Notes under the pieces: model-generated | Told to the model about the DNA's origin: nothing | What the model saw: only the letters and a program-made list of their open reading frames with translations | Database searches by the model: none | In this document: positions 1-10,991 of the stretch, piece by piece | How the letters are laid out: each line of letters begins with the position of its first letter | Position numbering within the stretch: the first letter of the stretch is position 1 | From: Rapana venosa | Taxonomy: Eukaryota; Mollusca; Gastropoda; Neogastropoda; Muricidae | DNA: 64,000 bases | Assembly: GCA_028751875.1 (NCBI GenBank) | Contig: CM054145.1 | Location: 3,005,064 to 3,069,063, forward strand | Direction of reading: 5' to 3' | Position numbers and translations under genes: made by a program

Positions 1-420
1 ACAAAACTGCTCTAGGTCTACCCATCTATGCCTCGTGTGTAAAAAACATATGATCACTTTTGGATAAAACAGATTTATTCATGAAAAGTATCACAAAAAT
101 ACGATCGTACCTTGGCAGGACAACAAGTAAACTGATGATAGTCCTGTCACATACACACATTGTGAGGGATGGCTTCACATTGCCCAAAGCCGCCCCGGTT
201 ATTGCATAAGGAATCACATACTTTCCCTCCCCCCTGGATTCCAAGCGCTCTATTTCTTCGTTGTTGTTCAGACGTGACATCCCTGGAGGTCAACTAGGTC
301 AGATTGTTATTTTCCCATAAAGTTAGATGTACTAGATCGTTTTAGTTTATTATTTTTAGTGGTAGATTGAAGCTTATCCATAGCTACTGACAGAGGTGAA
401 GGCTATCATAATCTCCACAC
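1..420. other. No gene seen
   Basis: Ordinary AT-rich sequence with short open frames only. No splice-bounded frame or known repeat recognised. Confidence 0.5.
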
Positions 421-610
421 ATGCCCCCCCCCCTCCCCCGACACACACACACACACGCGTGCGCACGCGTCCTGCCCACACATAATATCACAGCTTCAAC
501 AGAGATGTTAAATGGACACACACACACACACACACACACGCACGTACGCACGCACATGCACACAATGTCACAACTTGATGTTAATGAAATTACACACACA
601 CACCTACACC

Positions 611-681
<71 letters not shown>

Positions 682-1110
682 ACATACCCATTCACACCCC
701 TCCCCTACATACACACCACACACAATATACACAGGCATGTATCAGTGCACACCAGCCACACGCACAAACACACTGAGATTGCACATTATAAGCTCGTGCT
801 CGCGCGCATCTGCACACACACACGCGCGCGCGCGCCTGCGCACGCACACACACACACTCCTCATACACACAGAAGCACACACATAGACGCGCATGTGCGT
901 ACGCGCACGAACACACACAAGGGGTACACACACAGCATGATACACATGGCACACACAAACATCCACCCACCCACAAAGGTCATGCGCGCACGCGCGCGCG
1001 CGCGCACACACACACACACACACACGCTCGCGCGTGTTAAAGCACAAGCACATGCATGTGTACATACAGACACGTACATGCGCGCGCACACCCACACATC
1101 AAAGGGGTAG
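421..1110. repeat. CA/CG-rich low complexity with a poly-C run
   Basis: Interrupted (CA)n, (CG)n and mixed CACG sequence, including a C homopolymer with one T interruption at about 619-681. Long His/Thr or Cys/Val frames here are by-products of the repeat and not genes. Confidence 0.9.
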
Positions 1111-1424
1111 TCAAGGAACGTTCAGTTCATTCAGCAAAAAGATTCACCCTATAACGATTACTACAGAAAGTAATATTCAACATCTGCTACATGCTGATAG
1201 ATGACCTAGCAGTGTTATCAACAACTAAATTAGCACGACAAACTAAAGAAATTAAATGACTTTTTGTTCCAAATGAGGACTAAATGTAAACAAAACAAAA
1301 ACAAAAGTAGTAATTTTCATACACAAAAAACCCCTTAACACTCTTATTCATTTCTGCTTCATCTCATAGTTTTTCCCTGCCTTCAACAGCCAAGATTCTA
1401 TCGCCCTGTCAGGGTGTGTGACCT

Positions 1425-1600
1425 GTGTGCGTATGTGTGTGTGTGTGTGTGTGTGTGCGTGCACATTTGGACTTGGTGGAACTATTAATTGTTACTGGTT
1501 GTATGACTGTGTAAGAGTGAGTTGAGTGCAAGCGCTTTGATTTGTCTCTGCAAGATATAGTGCTATATAAATTCCATTTATTATTATTATTATTATTTCA
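1425..1600 (+). mobile_element. 3' tail of an L2-type LINE with (ATT)n end
   Basis: A (GT)n tract, then the conserved tail GCAAGCGCTTTGATTTG, then GATATAGTGCTATATAAATTCC and (ATT)n. The same tail is the 3' end of the L2-like element near 36 kb. Confidence 0.6.
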
Positions 1601-1602
1601 AA

Positions 1603-2450
1603 TGCAGAGAACATGTAATTGAAACCACTAAAACTCGTGAATACCTAGGTGTAGTATTTAGCCAGAAAAGAACGTTTCAAGCAACTCAAGAACACCTGGC
1701 AAAGCAAAGCAACTTAAGCTTTAAAGAGAGTAAATCATGGGCAAGGTATAAAAGTTAATGTAATAATGCAATTATCTGATTCATTGATATCCACTGCCTT
1801 TAATTACGGAGCAGAAGTGTGATTCCCCTTTGTTTGAATGGTCAAGACTTTTATTTTCATGATTTATTCAAATTAAGCACATCAAGTATATTAATTTACG
1901 AAAACATTCAGATGAACGTTTGTAAACAAAGTTTGGGAGCCAGTATCTTTTTTGGATACATGTCACAGAACAAGATACCAACTCATGTGTTGAAATACTG
2001 TATAATCACATGTATCGAAATAACGAATATAATCGTTGGTATTTAGCACGGTTAACATTTGTCTGTATAAAATTAACTTTAAATACCTGTGGGAAAACCA
2101 GAACACACTCGATGTATAATTACATGTATCGAAATAATGAATATGATCGTTGAATTAGCACAGTTAAAACAGTTCTGTATAAAATTAGCTTTATACATAT
2201 TTGGGGAAACCAAAGTACACTCGATAAACATCCATTGTGCTATGCCCTACAAACAACACTTGAAGATTTGTGTAACATATTTTGGGTTAACCAGAAACAA
2301 GATTTCACAAGGCTTAACTATTATGATTTCGTGACCAAAGAATATAGATATAGAACCATATCTGATCAACTGCAAAAACAAAAACTACAGAAAAGCATTT
2401 TGTAAATTCTGTACAAGTTGCCATGATTTAATGATAGAGAAAGGAAGGTA
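1603..2450 (+). mobile_element. Decayed LINE reverse transcriptase, C-terminal part
   Basis: One frame at 1615-1730 reads ETTKTREYLGVVFSQKRTF and on, the typical post-YADD YLG segment of LINE reverse transcriptases. Further frames down to about 2450 are interrupted. It contains a roughly 112-bp tandem duplication (about 2000-2225). Confidence 0.5.
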
Positions 2451-2831
2451 TCAAAAATATACCAAGACAGAATAGGGCTTTTTACTGCTGCAACAAAATA
2501 GAGGATGTTTCATTTACTGGACGAGTGCATTTTATATATTGAACATAGCATTTTCATACACGTAGCCATCAAGTTGTTTCTCCAAAACGAAGTTGTGCAG
2601 TAAACGTCCGTGTTTATATAATTTATATTATTTTGTTTTCATTTATCCGCCGTTCATATCAAATGACAACAGAGCAAAACCATCATTGCTGTGTTTACTG
2701 ACCACAACAGTACTACTGCCAGCACTAAACTGTCAGAATTCATCCTCATTGGTGACTTAACACTACTAGCACTGCTACACGCTAAATGTGTATTGTGTGC
2801 ATCAACTGAGGTACTAGGTCGCACGCGCGCT

Positions 2832-2868
<37 letters not shown>

Positions 2869-3585
2869 GCCCGCGCGCACGTAGCATTGCCGTCCCAGAA
2901 ACAGTTGGGAGGAAACCAATTTCAGCTGTAACACAAGTACGCAACATAAAATGCAGCATAACATTGCATTGTTTTTACCACCAAGAACAAAATTTGAACA
3001 TTGCTTGCTTGCTTATAAGTGTATGGCTTTGAAAGTGCGGGGGCAACAAACATATGCTTGCGTGCGCGCGCGCACACACAGACGCACACACACAAATACA
3101 CACATATGAAACGCATACAAACACGCACACAAACATACAATTTTGTTTCTGTAATGCAACTTCTTTAATTAAGGTAAAAATTAAAAAAAGAAATATGCCC
3201 GATGTAAAAATACAGTAACTAAAATGTAAAAACACCAATACAGTAACAAAAAACCTGAATATTTTCACATCATACTTTTAAAAAAAAGTCATATGCTTGA
3301 TATACAGCCTTTTCTCAAAAAGATACGTAAAAAAAGGTTTATAAACCATACATATTAAAAAGACAAAAACATTTTTAAAAATCTGTCATGTCATTTCATG
3401 TTTTTCATATAGACGTACTGACCGTGAACGTCGTATCAGGGCAGACATTTCATAACAGGAAAATAATACATGGGTCTTTTTTTATTATGGGGAAAAACCC
3501 CGAAACCTACATAAACATACTTATATACAAATGCACAAGCATTTTTACTCAAACATACCCAGCCTCCGCCACCTACACAGTCTAT

Positions 3586-3665
<80 letters not shown>

Positions 3666-4240
3666 CACCACGTCATATATCCACTAGCATTTTGAAGAAT
3701 TTAAATCTTCAAACACAACAAACAATCACAAAATTGAAGTATCAAATATTTCATCATATAAACAGCCAAATTCAGGACCTTTCAGTGACCCAACATACAA
3801 ATGAAAATTAAAAAAAACAAACAACAGAATGTAACTGCGGACATTTAAAAAAACTCATGGTGTAACAATGATATCCACTGTATTTACCATTACAGTTTAA
3901 TTCAGACATTTGTTTGAAAATATACCCAACAAGAATTCAAAATGATTAGGTAAACTCCACACATACACATTTTCCACACTTCCACATAAGAATTATATAG
4001 CACTAGTAACATATTTGCTTCCTTAATTGATATAAGAAAAAACAACAAAATTTAGTTTTAAAAAGGTAAAATATAGCACTATACAACTATACTATACTGC
4101 TACAACCATTTGGGCTTACAAGCTAATACACACCAAACTCACTCATCTGTTAAAAAGATAAAACATCTCAACCATAGAAACAACATACATTTAAAACAAA
4201 AATTCAGAGATTTTTTTTAGTAGGCTTTAGTTGCCTGCAG
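2451..4240. other. AT-rich stretch with CA/CG microsatellites, no gene seen
   Basis: Contains CA/CG tracts at 2821-2866, 3060-3130 and 3589-3668; otherwise A/T-rich. If the - gene ending at 4242 is real, part of this is its 3' UTR; a reverse AATAAA (TTTATT) occurs near 3480. Confidence 0.5.
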
Positions 4241-4241
4241 A

Positions 4242-6530
4242 TCATGGAGCACTATTTTTACTTTTTCTTTTTGATGGCTGCTGTACATGTCTCTCTTCAT
4301 AGGCCCAAAACAAAATACTTTTCCTTTTACCCCTTTTAGTACATTTTCCACTGAGAAAAATTATAAAGTGTTTGGTAAGTAACGCATAAAGTAACACATA
4401 AAGACCTTTTCATTTCATTTCATGTACATAGCCTCACCCACCACGTAGCCCACACCAACACAGCAATCTTTACCTAACTACAAGGCGACCTCCAAAAAAA
4501 AGTTGTCATATATAGCACAATATATTCATACAGCTATAACAGCCACTGAAGTATGTATACACAAAACAAAATCATTCATTAAAAAAACGATATCAATGAT
4601 TAAAATAAAACATTTCCAGTATATTGACAGACAAACATTAAATTTATTTTAGAATCTTTTCTTTTGAATGGGCCTCAGAGGCATGCAGATCATAGAGCAT
4701 CTTTTCTTTCTCCTGTCTTTTCTTTGGGTGCTGCACACGTCTCTCTTCATAGGCAAACAAAAACACAAAAAAACAACAAAAATTGAACAACTTTTTTCAT
4801 TTTTTTCCTTTTTTTNNNNNNNNNNNNNNNNNNNNNNNNNNNNNNNNNNNNNNNNNNNNNNNNNNNNNNNNNNNNNNNNNNNNNNNNNNNNNNNNNNNNN
4901 NNNNNNNNNNNNNNNNNNNNNNNNNNNNNNNNNNNNNNNNNNNNNNNNNNNNNNNNNNNNNNNNNNNNNNNNNNNNNNNNNNNNNNNNNNNNNNNNNNNN
5001 NNNNNNNNNNNNNNNNNNNNNNNNNNNNNNNNNNNNNNNNNNNNNNNNNNNNNNNNNNNNNNNNNNNNNNNNNNNNNNNNNNNNNNNNNNNNNNNNNNNN
5101 NNNNNNNNNNNNNNNNNNNNNNNNNNNNNNNNNNNNNNNNNNNNNNNNNNNNNNNNNNNNNNNNNNNNNNNNNNNNNNNNNNNNNNNNNNNNNNNNNNNN
5201 NNNNNNNNNNNNNNNNNNNNNNNNNNNNNNNNNNNNNNNNNNNNNNNNNNNNNNNNNNNNNNNNNNNNNNNNNNNNNNNNNNNNNNNNNNNNNNNNNNNN
5301 NNNNNNNNNNNNNNNACAGCCTTGCAAAATATGGCACGAGGTATAGAAACGTTTCTTGGAAGTAAATGTTGCGTTATCTCTGCATGAGGGATACACCTTA
5401 ATACAAAATGCATGCTGTAAGCATTTTAGAAGAAAGATCTTGGATTCTGGCTATCGCACACACACACACACACACACACACACCTCGGGGTAGTGGAATC
5501 AGTACCACTGCTAACTCCAGGAAAAAGAATCTCCCAGAAACTTCTTCCCAGAACTGAACCGAGCCTTCGGCTACATTCAGATCACAAGACCCACGCTGGA
5601 TCCTGTCCACTCGCCATAGATCCAGCTTCTTTCAGATCATTTCGGTTAAAAGTCAAACATGGCGGAAGATACCAAAAGGAGACGGAGAGAATGATATTGT
5701 ACACATGAAAAGGAGGTAGAGTGAATGATATTGTACGCATCAAAAGGAGACTGAGTAAATGATATTGAAAGCATCAAAAGGAGACTGAGTGAATGATATT
5801 GTAAGCATCAAATGGATACGGAGAGAATGATATTGCACTTCAAATGGAGACGGAATGAATGATAATTATTGTACACATACCACCATCTATCTTTAATCTC
5901 ATTGTCTTCTGCTCAGTTTTTATTCTAAAGGCTATCAAAACACTCGTTAGCCTACAAGTAACCAAAACTTACTGAAAATAAGCAAGAACGATACAAAGAC
6001 ACTTCTGTTTAATTACATAAGCGCCCATGCAGCTTTCAGGACAAAGAAAGATGCAGAGTGACAAAAACTCGAGTTGAAATTAGGACAGAAAGAAAAAAGC
6101 ACAAAACTAATGAAAGAAAGTAAAACTTTATGGAGAAACGAGAAAAAATTAAATATGTATAAATATTCATCAGCAGCACCATCATAGGAAAAGCAATATT
6201 TTTTAAAAATTAAGAACTCAAAAAATGGGCACATCAGATAAAAATCAAAAGGATGAAATAACAATTATATACGTAGGTACAAGCGCGCGCGCACACACAC
6301 ACACACACACACAACACACACACACAGAGACAGAGAACGTCTTGCACACTCGTTAACCTGTTCAGCTTTTCAAAAGAATACGCCATTGTGTGCCGGTGGG
6401 AGAAGATGACAAAATTTAAAAAAACAACTGCATACACACGGAGGCTTGATGTAAAAAAAAAAAAGCACATGGGTGGTTAATCCATTTTCCTCGACATGGA
6501 ATAAACAAATAAATGAAATAAAAATCACAC

Positions 6531-6610
<80 letters not shown>

Positions 6611-6960
6611 CCAGACATAGATACAGTCACAGGCGAGAAAGAGAGGGAGAAGTTAATATCTATCATCGTGATCGGTCTATTTTTCTTTTTTTCCTTACAT
6701 ATATTTGTTGAAACATGTGTGTCTGAATGGCAGCGAAGTGAAAAGACGTTAAAATACGAAAAGAAGGAGAGAAAAAACGGAAGCTGAGAGAAACTGATCT
6801 GATTAAAAGAAGAGAGGCAGAGACGGAGCTGAGACAGAGACACCAAGCAGATCAACAAACTACAGACAAGTGTACACACAACTTACCTGAACATCGCCCA
6901 AAATACTATAAAAGTCAGCAAAATTGTCGCAATGGCACCATTGTCTCCAAAGGAAAACAT
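4242..6960 (-). CDS. Candidate small single-pass membrane protein, two exons
   Basis: Exon 1 ends at 6887 with GTTCAG|GTAAGT. Exon 2 runs 4350-4242 after the acceptor TTTTTCTCAG. The codon is split 2+1 and joins cleanly to an Arg/Lys-rich tail ending at TGA. From the ATG at 6960 the product is 60 aa: a short start, a hydrophobic stretch (about residues 9-24, including ATILLTFIVFWAMF), then GKCTKRGKRKS and a polar C-terminus. This is the positive-inside pattern of a type III or tail-proximal membrane microprotein. The same frame is open upstream to an ATG at 7296, which would give 172 aa with a possible signal-like start; the choice is open. The intron holds the assembly gap and repeats. I recognise no family. 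Confidence 0.42.
4644..4760 (-). pseudogene. Diverged duplicate of the last exon of the membrane-protein gene
   Basis: On -, this segment aligns with the exon at 4350-4242. Both contain (F)AYEER followed by a Gln/Pro/Lys-rich stretch, and the same DNA core (CCTATGAAGAGAGAC, ATGATCTGCA). In the aligned frame it ends with a TAA that overlaps an AATAAA. No good acceptor is visible upstream, where a T-rich tract runs into the N gap. It may be an alternative last exon cut by the gap, or a decayed tandem copy. Confidence 0.4.
4816..5315. other. Assembly gap, 500 N
   Basis: Exactly 500 N, probably a fixed-size placeholder, so the real gap length is unknown. It is flanked by a T-rich tract on the left. 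Reading frames that cross it are artefacts. Confidence 0.99.
5316..5675. other. Unassigned sequence between gap and minisatellite
   Basis: Includes a CA run at about 5457-5482. The part around 5490-5600 resembles the head region of a decayed tRNA-type SINE on -, but weakly. Confidence 0.3.
5676..5870. repeat. 34-bp minisatellite, about five copies
   Basis: The unit is GAGACTGAGTGAATGATATT plus GTAAGCATCAAAAG. The copies are degenerate. Lies in the intron of the candidate - gene. Confidence 0.8.
6286..6610 (+). mobile_element. SINE-B copy followed by (GA)n
   Basis: A CA run, then the SINE-B body (CTTGCACACTCGTTAAC, GCCATTGTGTGCCGGTGGGA, GCATACACACGG) and tail, ending in AATAAA-rich sequence. 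It is 5'-truncated. A long GA tract at 6536-6610 follows directly. Confidence 0.75.
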
Positions 6961-7296
6961 CCCCTCCTCACTTTTCGTAAAGCTCTGCCACTGTCTAATA
7001 TCTTCTCGTGTGTTTTCTTCCACAAAATAACCACCAAGTGCACAAAATGATCCAAAAGTCTTATTCACAGTCAATTCCTTTGGAATTGCGATGAAATAAA
7101 CATCACAACAAACGTTCGACCATGAACATGACAACTTCACAGGAAGAATCCATAAAAAGTCGTCTGCGACTGAAAGCCTACGCAAGGGAGGGTGGGAAAG
7201 GTCGCAGAGGGCAAGGGAGATAAGAGAGAAGCGAGAGAGCGCCAGGTAAAGCATTCGTTGTCGGACACTGCACGGGCGGTCGTCGGATAGCATCAA
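6887..7296 (-). CDS. Exon 1 of the candidate membrane-protein gene (long form)
   Basis: The open frame runs from an ATG at 7296 to the donor at 6887 (136 codons plus 2 nt). It includes a hydrophobic run near the start (LYLALSRFSLISLALC) and the transmembrane segment at its end. The first part may instead be 5' UTR, with translation starting at 6960. The region is richer in CG dinucleotides than its AT-rich surroundings, as expected near a promoter. Confidence 0.4.
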
Positions 7297-7508
7297 TGAG
7301 AGACATTATGTCTGTCTTTGTGGAGTGTGGTTGAGACAGCGCGCAGGTCTGTGCAATCCGAAAAATTGAGGTTTTGTAAAATACGAAAATAATAATTGCA
7401 GTCGACAATACCTATAGCCAATGGTGGAACCATGCCCATAGAGGGCGTCGTTTCAGGGGATCGTCTGCCTGACTGAACTGTTGTACTTTGCGTACCGATG
7501 TACTAATC
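7297..7508. promoter_or_regulatory. Possible bidirectional promoter
   Basis: Short interval between the candidate - gene and the candidate + gene, which are divergently arranged. No TATA box is evident in either direction. Inferred from gene arrangement and local CG content only. Confidence 0.3.
7498..7506 (+). promoter_or_regulatory. Minimal upstream ORF before the start at 7509
   Basis: ATG TAC TAA lies two bases before the proposed initiation codon of the + gene. If transcribed it would be a start-codon-stop uORF that could lower initiation at the main start. Inference only. Confidence 0.3.
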
Positions 7509-8127
7509 ATGTTTGCTTTAAATTTGGTATTGATTTTTGGAAGAATAGATCACCCCAAAAAGTTTGCTGGTGAGTGTGTTCCTGCAATGTGCCATTGCTT
7601 ACACAAAAAAACAGAAAAACATACAAATGGACACACGCAGTCTAAACAGACTTACATGCTGTGTCAGTGTCAAAGACGCCACGAACGCATACACGTCATG
7701 GTACTCAAGGTAATGTAATTAAGGTGGTTTTATCACAGAGACATTGAATGTATACGTATAGTAAGTCTATTAGATGTTCAAGTGGCATTATATAAGGAAG
7801 AAGAAAAGCCAAGAGGTACAACATAACTGTCACAGTGCACTCAAAAGATGTGACATTACCATACCAGGCAGTTCAAGGCATGACTAGTTTTGAGGTGGGC
7901 TTTTTGTTTGTTGTTTTCTTTTTACTGCTATTCGGCTGGTCTTAGTACCTGGTTTAAAATAGTATTAAAAAGAACTTAAAGCATGATCATGTGTGAGAAT
8001 ACCCGACCTTTGATATCCACCACCCACACATTTCCACGTGCAAAATAGTCCCCCCCTCCCTACACATAGTATAGAACCAAATTCGATGATTTCGTTATGA
8101 CATAATTGTATTCTGAAGTATGCAGAC

Positions 8128-8166
<39 letters not shown>

Positions 8167-10638
8167 GTATATTTATATATGCATACATAGTCGTGGTAAG
8201 AACCCACCCTTCTGCAGGGCACTACTCCCTCCAGGCATAAAGTTACAGTAAAACCGTAATAAAAACACAACTGTGTTCAGTTTCGCCTCTTTTTTAATCA
8301 TACCAGCACATTCTGGCGTCTTTTCTGAAGCTCCACCAGACTGAATGAAGCGTCAAGAAAGAAGTGAGAGTGTGTTGACATGATTCAAAAGAGATGAAGC
8401 TGAACACAGTTATTCTTTTATAAAGATTTTAATATTATATAGTGTATATTAGGATTAAAATAGTATATGCATCAAAATAGTATATATCAAGTAGTATACA
8501 TATATCATAAAGTATACAGTTTAAATAGTATATACAGTGAACTAGTACATTTATTAGAATAGTATATACATACATGCACATAAAATATTAATGACGATAT
8601 TAATGATACGAAATATGAGAGCATATAATATAAAAAGGCGATATATGATTTATAACAATGTAAAATGGAGACTTCAGATTTGAAAGGAAGAAAATTCTAA
8701 TATTAACCTTAGAATGCCTTCATCTGTTTGAATCATTTTTCTTTTCTGTAAATTAGGATGAAAAATACTGAAATAATTATATTTAGAACGTTTAGGTAGT
8801 TTATGAAACTATTAAAGATATCTTGATGGGACAAGAAAAGGTAAACCTACAGTCTTGCATCCAGAATATAGCACTAATAGTAAAAGGGATCATGCCACAT
8901 CCTAAACTAAATGCGCTGTAATTTTTACTCGCTTTCCCCTTTTCTGGCAACTATCTATTCTATTTATTTGTTATTCAGCTTGCTTTCAGATCAAGATTCA
9001 AGACTGGTCATGTGTGTAAGTAAGTTTTGATGGTGAGAGAGACAGAGAAAATGTGTACTGTCTGTGTGACTGTCTGAGAATGTCACTGCGGTTCATGTGG
9101 AAGTTGTGTTGAATTTTGTAGGTATTGTGTTTCTGCTTAAGTTTTTCTTACATTTTTTCATTGTTTTTATGTCGTTACTATATCAGTACTGTTGTTCTTG
9201 TTATGAGTATTACAGAAATTCACGTTGATATAAGAATATTCCTGAATTATATGTTAATGCCACTGTGTGTGTGTGTGTTTGTGTGTGTGTGAAGATAAAG
9301 CTTATGGATAACAGAAGTACAAAAGCTACCGCTCACCATATAATATACCGTGATAAAAAAAAGTATTTTACATGCCATGGAAGCTTGTCTCTTGCTGTCA
9401 ATTTCATTCAAGTTTAATCAGCGCAGTCATTCTGTGCTGTAGAATTTACACTGAAATTGCATCAGTTTGTTTTGCAGGACAAAACCCGAGGGTCTTCCCT
9501 ACAGCCTGAATGGAAGAGGAGAGGTGACTGCAGTCATTCCACTCCCGTGGTCTGAAGGAGCTCCTGATAGCGCCATCATGGTGAGAAGGCCTTGCAATCT
9601 CCCCGTTGACAGAGTCTGCCTATAGTTTATGTGTTATATAAAGAGTGTGGTATTGTCGATGCTATATTACTTTTTGTTACAGTAACAGGCACAGTGTAGA
9701 TGAAGGGGACGCAATACTAAAAAGGATCAGCTTGCGTTGTGCCAAGGTAATGTGATATTTCTCAGTGGACAGAAGCTAAAATCATTTGCGAAATGTATCA
9801 GAAGGCAGTGGATTGAGTTCAATTCAAAGTTTTGTCTTCAGTCTTCTCAAGGATGTGTAAATGGGAAATTTTTTATGATACAATATCACATTTTGTAAGA
9901 AATAAGTATTGCAGACACATTTTGAAGGGACAAAAATCTCGCCGACCCATTTTTAAGGAAATGAATCTGGCAGTCACATGTTGAAATAGATAAATATCAG
10001 AGATGCTTGACCCCCTGCACAGCCCAATGTGCCAAGAAAATTTCAGATGGATATCGGGTATTCTTAGTTTATTTTATATTTTGAATGGCAGCCTGCAGTC
10101 CCAGCCTGACACTAACATAATAATATTTGTAAAAAGTGCGGACTTTTGTTTCCTACTTTTGTTTCAAAATGGCACCAGTTCTAGACTAACAATGGTTATT
10201 GATATTGCTACTGTTGCTGTAGTTGTTAGTTATTGTTTTGTTGTGACTTAAAAGTGAAGCAGATCACAAAAGTGAAGAGTATTTGTATTGTGTGAACAAG
10301 AATTGAATACTATTGTCATATTTTAATGCCATATAATTTCTAAAACTGTGCTTAGTGCTTAAAAATGGAACATTCTGTGATGTTTCTTCCCTTGTCTCCG
10401 TGCCTTCTTTCCCCTTGGGTGTTTTTGTTGTTCTTTATGGTTTATTTCGATACAGGTTTTTCTTCAAAACTTCAACTTACATTTCAGCATTATCGTTTTG
10501 TCTTTAAAAACATACCTAAGTGCGGGAGATGATTTTGAGTTTAATGACTGTCAAGTGTTTCAACTAACACCTGTCATTGTTCATGTCTACCAGCTGCCCA
10601 ATGTAAACGCTGAACATATCCTTGCTGTTGAACACACT
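7509..10638 (+). CDS. Unrecognised gene, four phase-consistent exons, 3' end not found
   Basis: Proposed exons: 7509-7569, 8979-9015, 9478-9580 and 10456-10638, giving 128 codons with no stop. Donors are GCTG|GTGAGT, TGTGT|GTAAGT, CATG|GTGAGA and CACT|GTAAGC. Acceptors are TTATTCAG, TTTTGCAG and CGATACAG, all after pyrimidine-rich tracts. The start ATG has A at -3. The N-terminus is hydrophobic (MFALNLVLIF). Exon 3 reads TKPEGLPYSLNGRGEVT and then IPLPWSEGAPDS; exon 4 contains the blocks SAGDDFEFNDCQV and YQLPNVNAEHI. The strong splice signals, matching phases and non-repetitive protein-like composition argue for a real gene. I do not recognise the family. Later exons may exist beyond 10638, and the short exon 2 is the weakest part. 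Confidence 0.5.
7570..8978. other. Intron 1 of the unrecognised + gene
   Basis: AT-rich, with a CA run at about 8130-8170 and degenerate TATA/ATAGTATA repeats at 8440-8580. No further exon is firmly supported. Confidence 0.4.
9478..9580 (+). CDS. Exon 3 of the unrecognised + gene
   Basis: A 103-nt exon between TTTGTTTTGCAG and GTGAGAAGG. Only one of the three forward frames is open, and it fits the phases of the proposed exons on both sides. It encodes a Gly/Pro-rich segment that includes EVTAVIPLPWSEG. This is the best-supported single exon of the locus. Confidence 0.55.
10456..10638 (+). CDS. Exon 4 of the unrecognised + gene
   Basis: A 183-nt exon, 61 codons in phase 0, between a pyrimidine-rich acceptor (ending CGATACAG) and GTAAGC. 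Begins VFLQNFNLHFSIIVL and continues with a Pro/Val-rich segment. A weaker internal acceptor (ACATTTCAG, exon from 10488) would change the phase. Confidence 0.5.
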
Positions 10639-10955
10639 GTAAGCTTCTGGCTTGTTGATGCTTTTTTTTATGTGATTATGTAGATCTATGACTTTCTGAA
10701 TATATTTTTTTATGTTTTCTCATGTTTCTCAAAACCATGAGAAGCTGATAGTATGGCACGATTTACAGTATTAAAACAATAATGGCAATTCATCAGCATT
10801 GCAGAGTGGTAAGGTAATGGCAGGTCTGCATACCAAGTTCAGTTCAGTGGGTGATTATAAAAACCCATCTTTAATCCATTTTGCAGTTCTGAAAAATAAC
10901 GATGCACAGACATACCCTAAAACAACATTATTCACATGAACATGTGTATCTGTGT

Positions 10956-10991
<36 letters not shown>

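Noticed and set aside
4649..5413. Frames spanning the N gap
   Set aside because: The unknown bases are counted as residues; only the flanking segments carry information.
7677..7716. Extra exon between 7569 and 8979 of the + gene
   Set aside because: There are plausible acceptor and donor sites, but the length would break the phase needed by the following exons.
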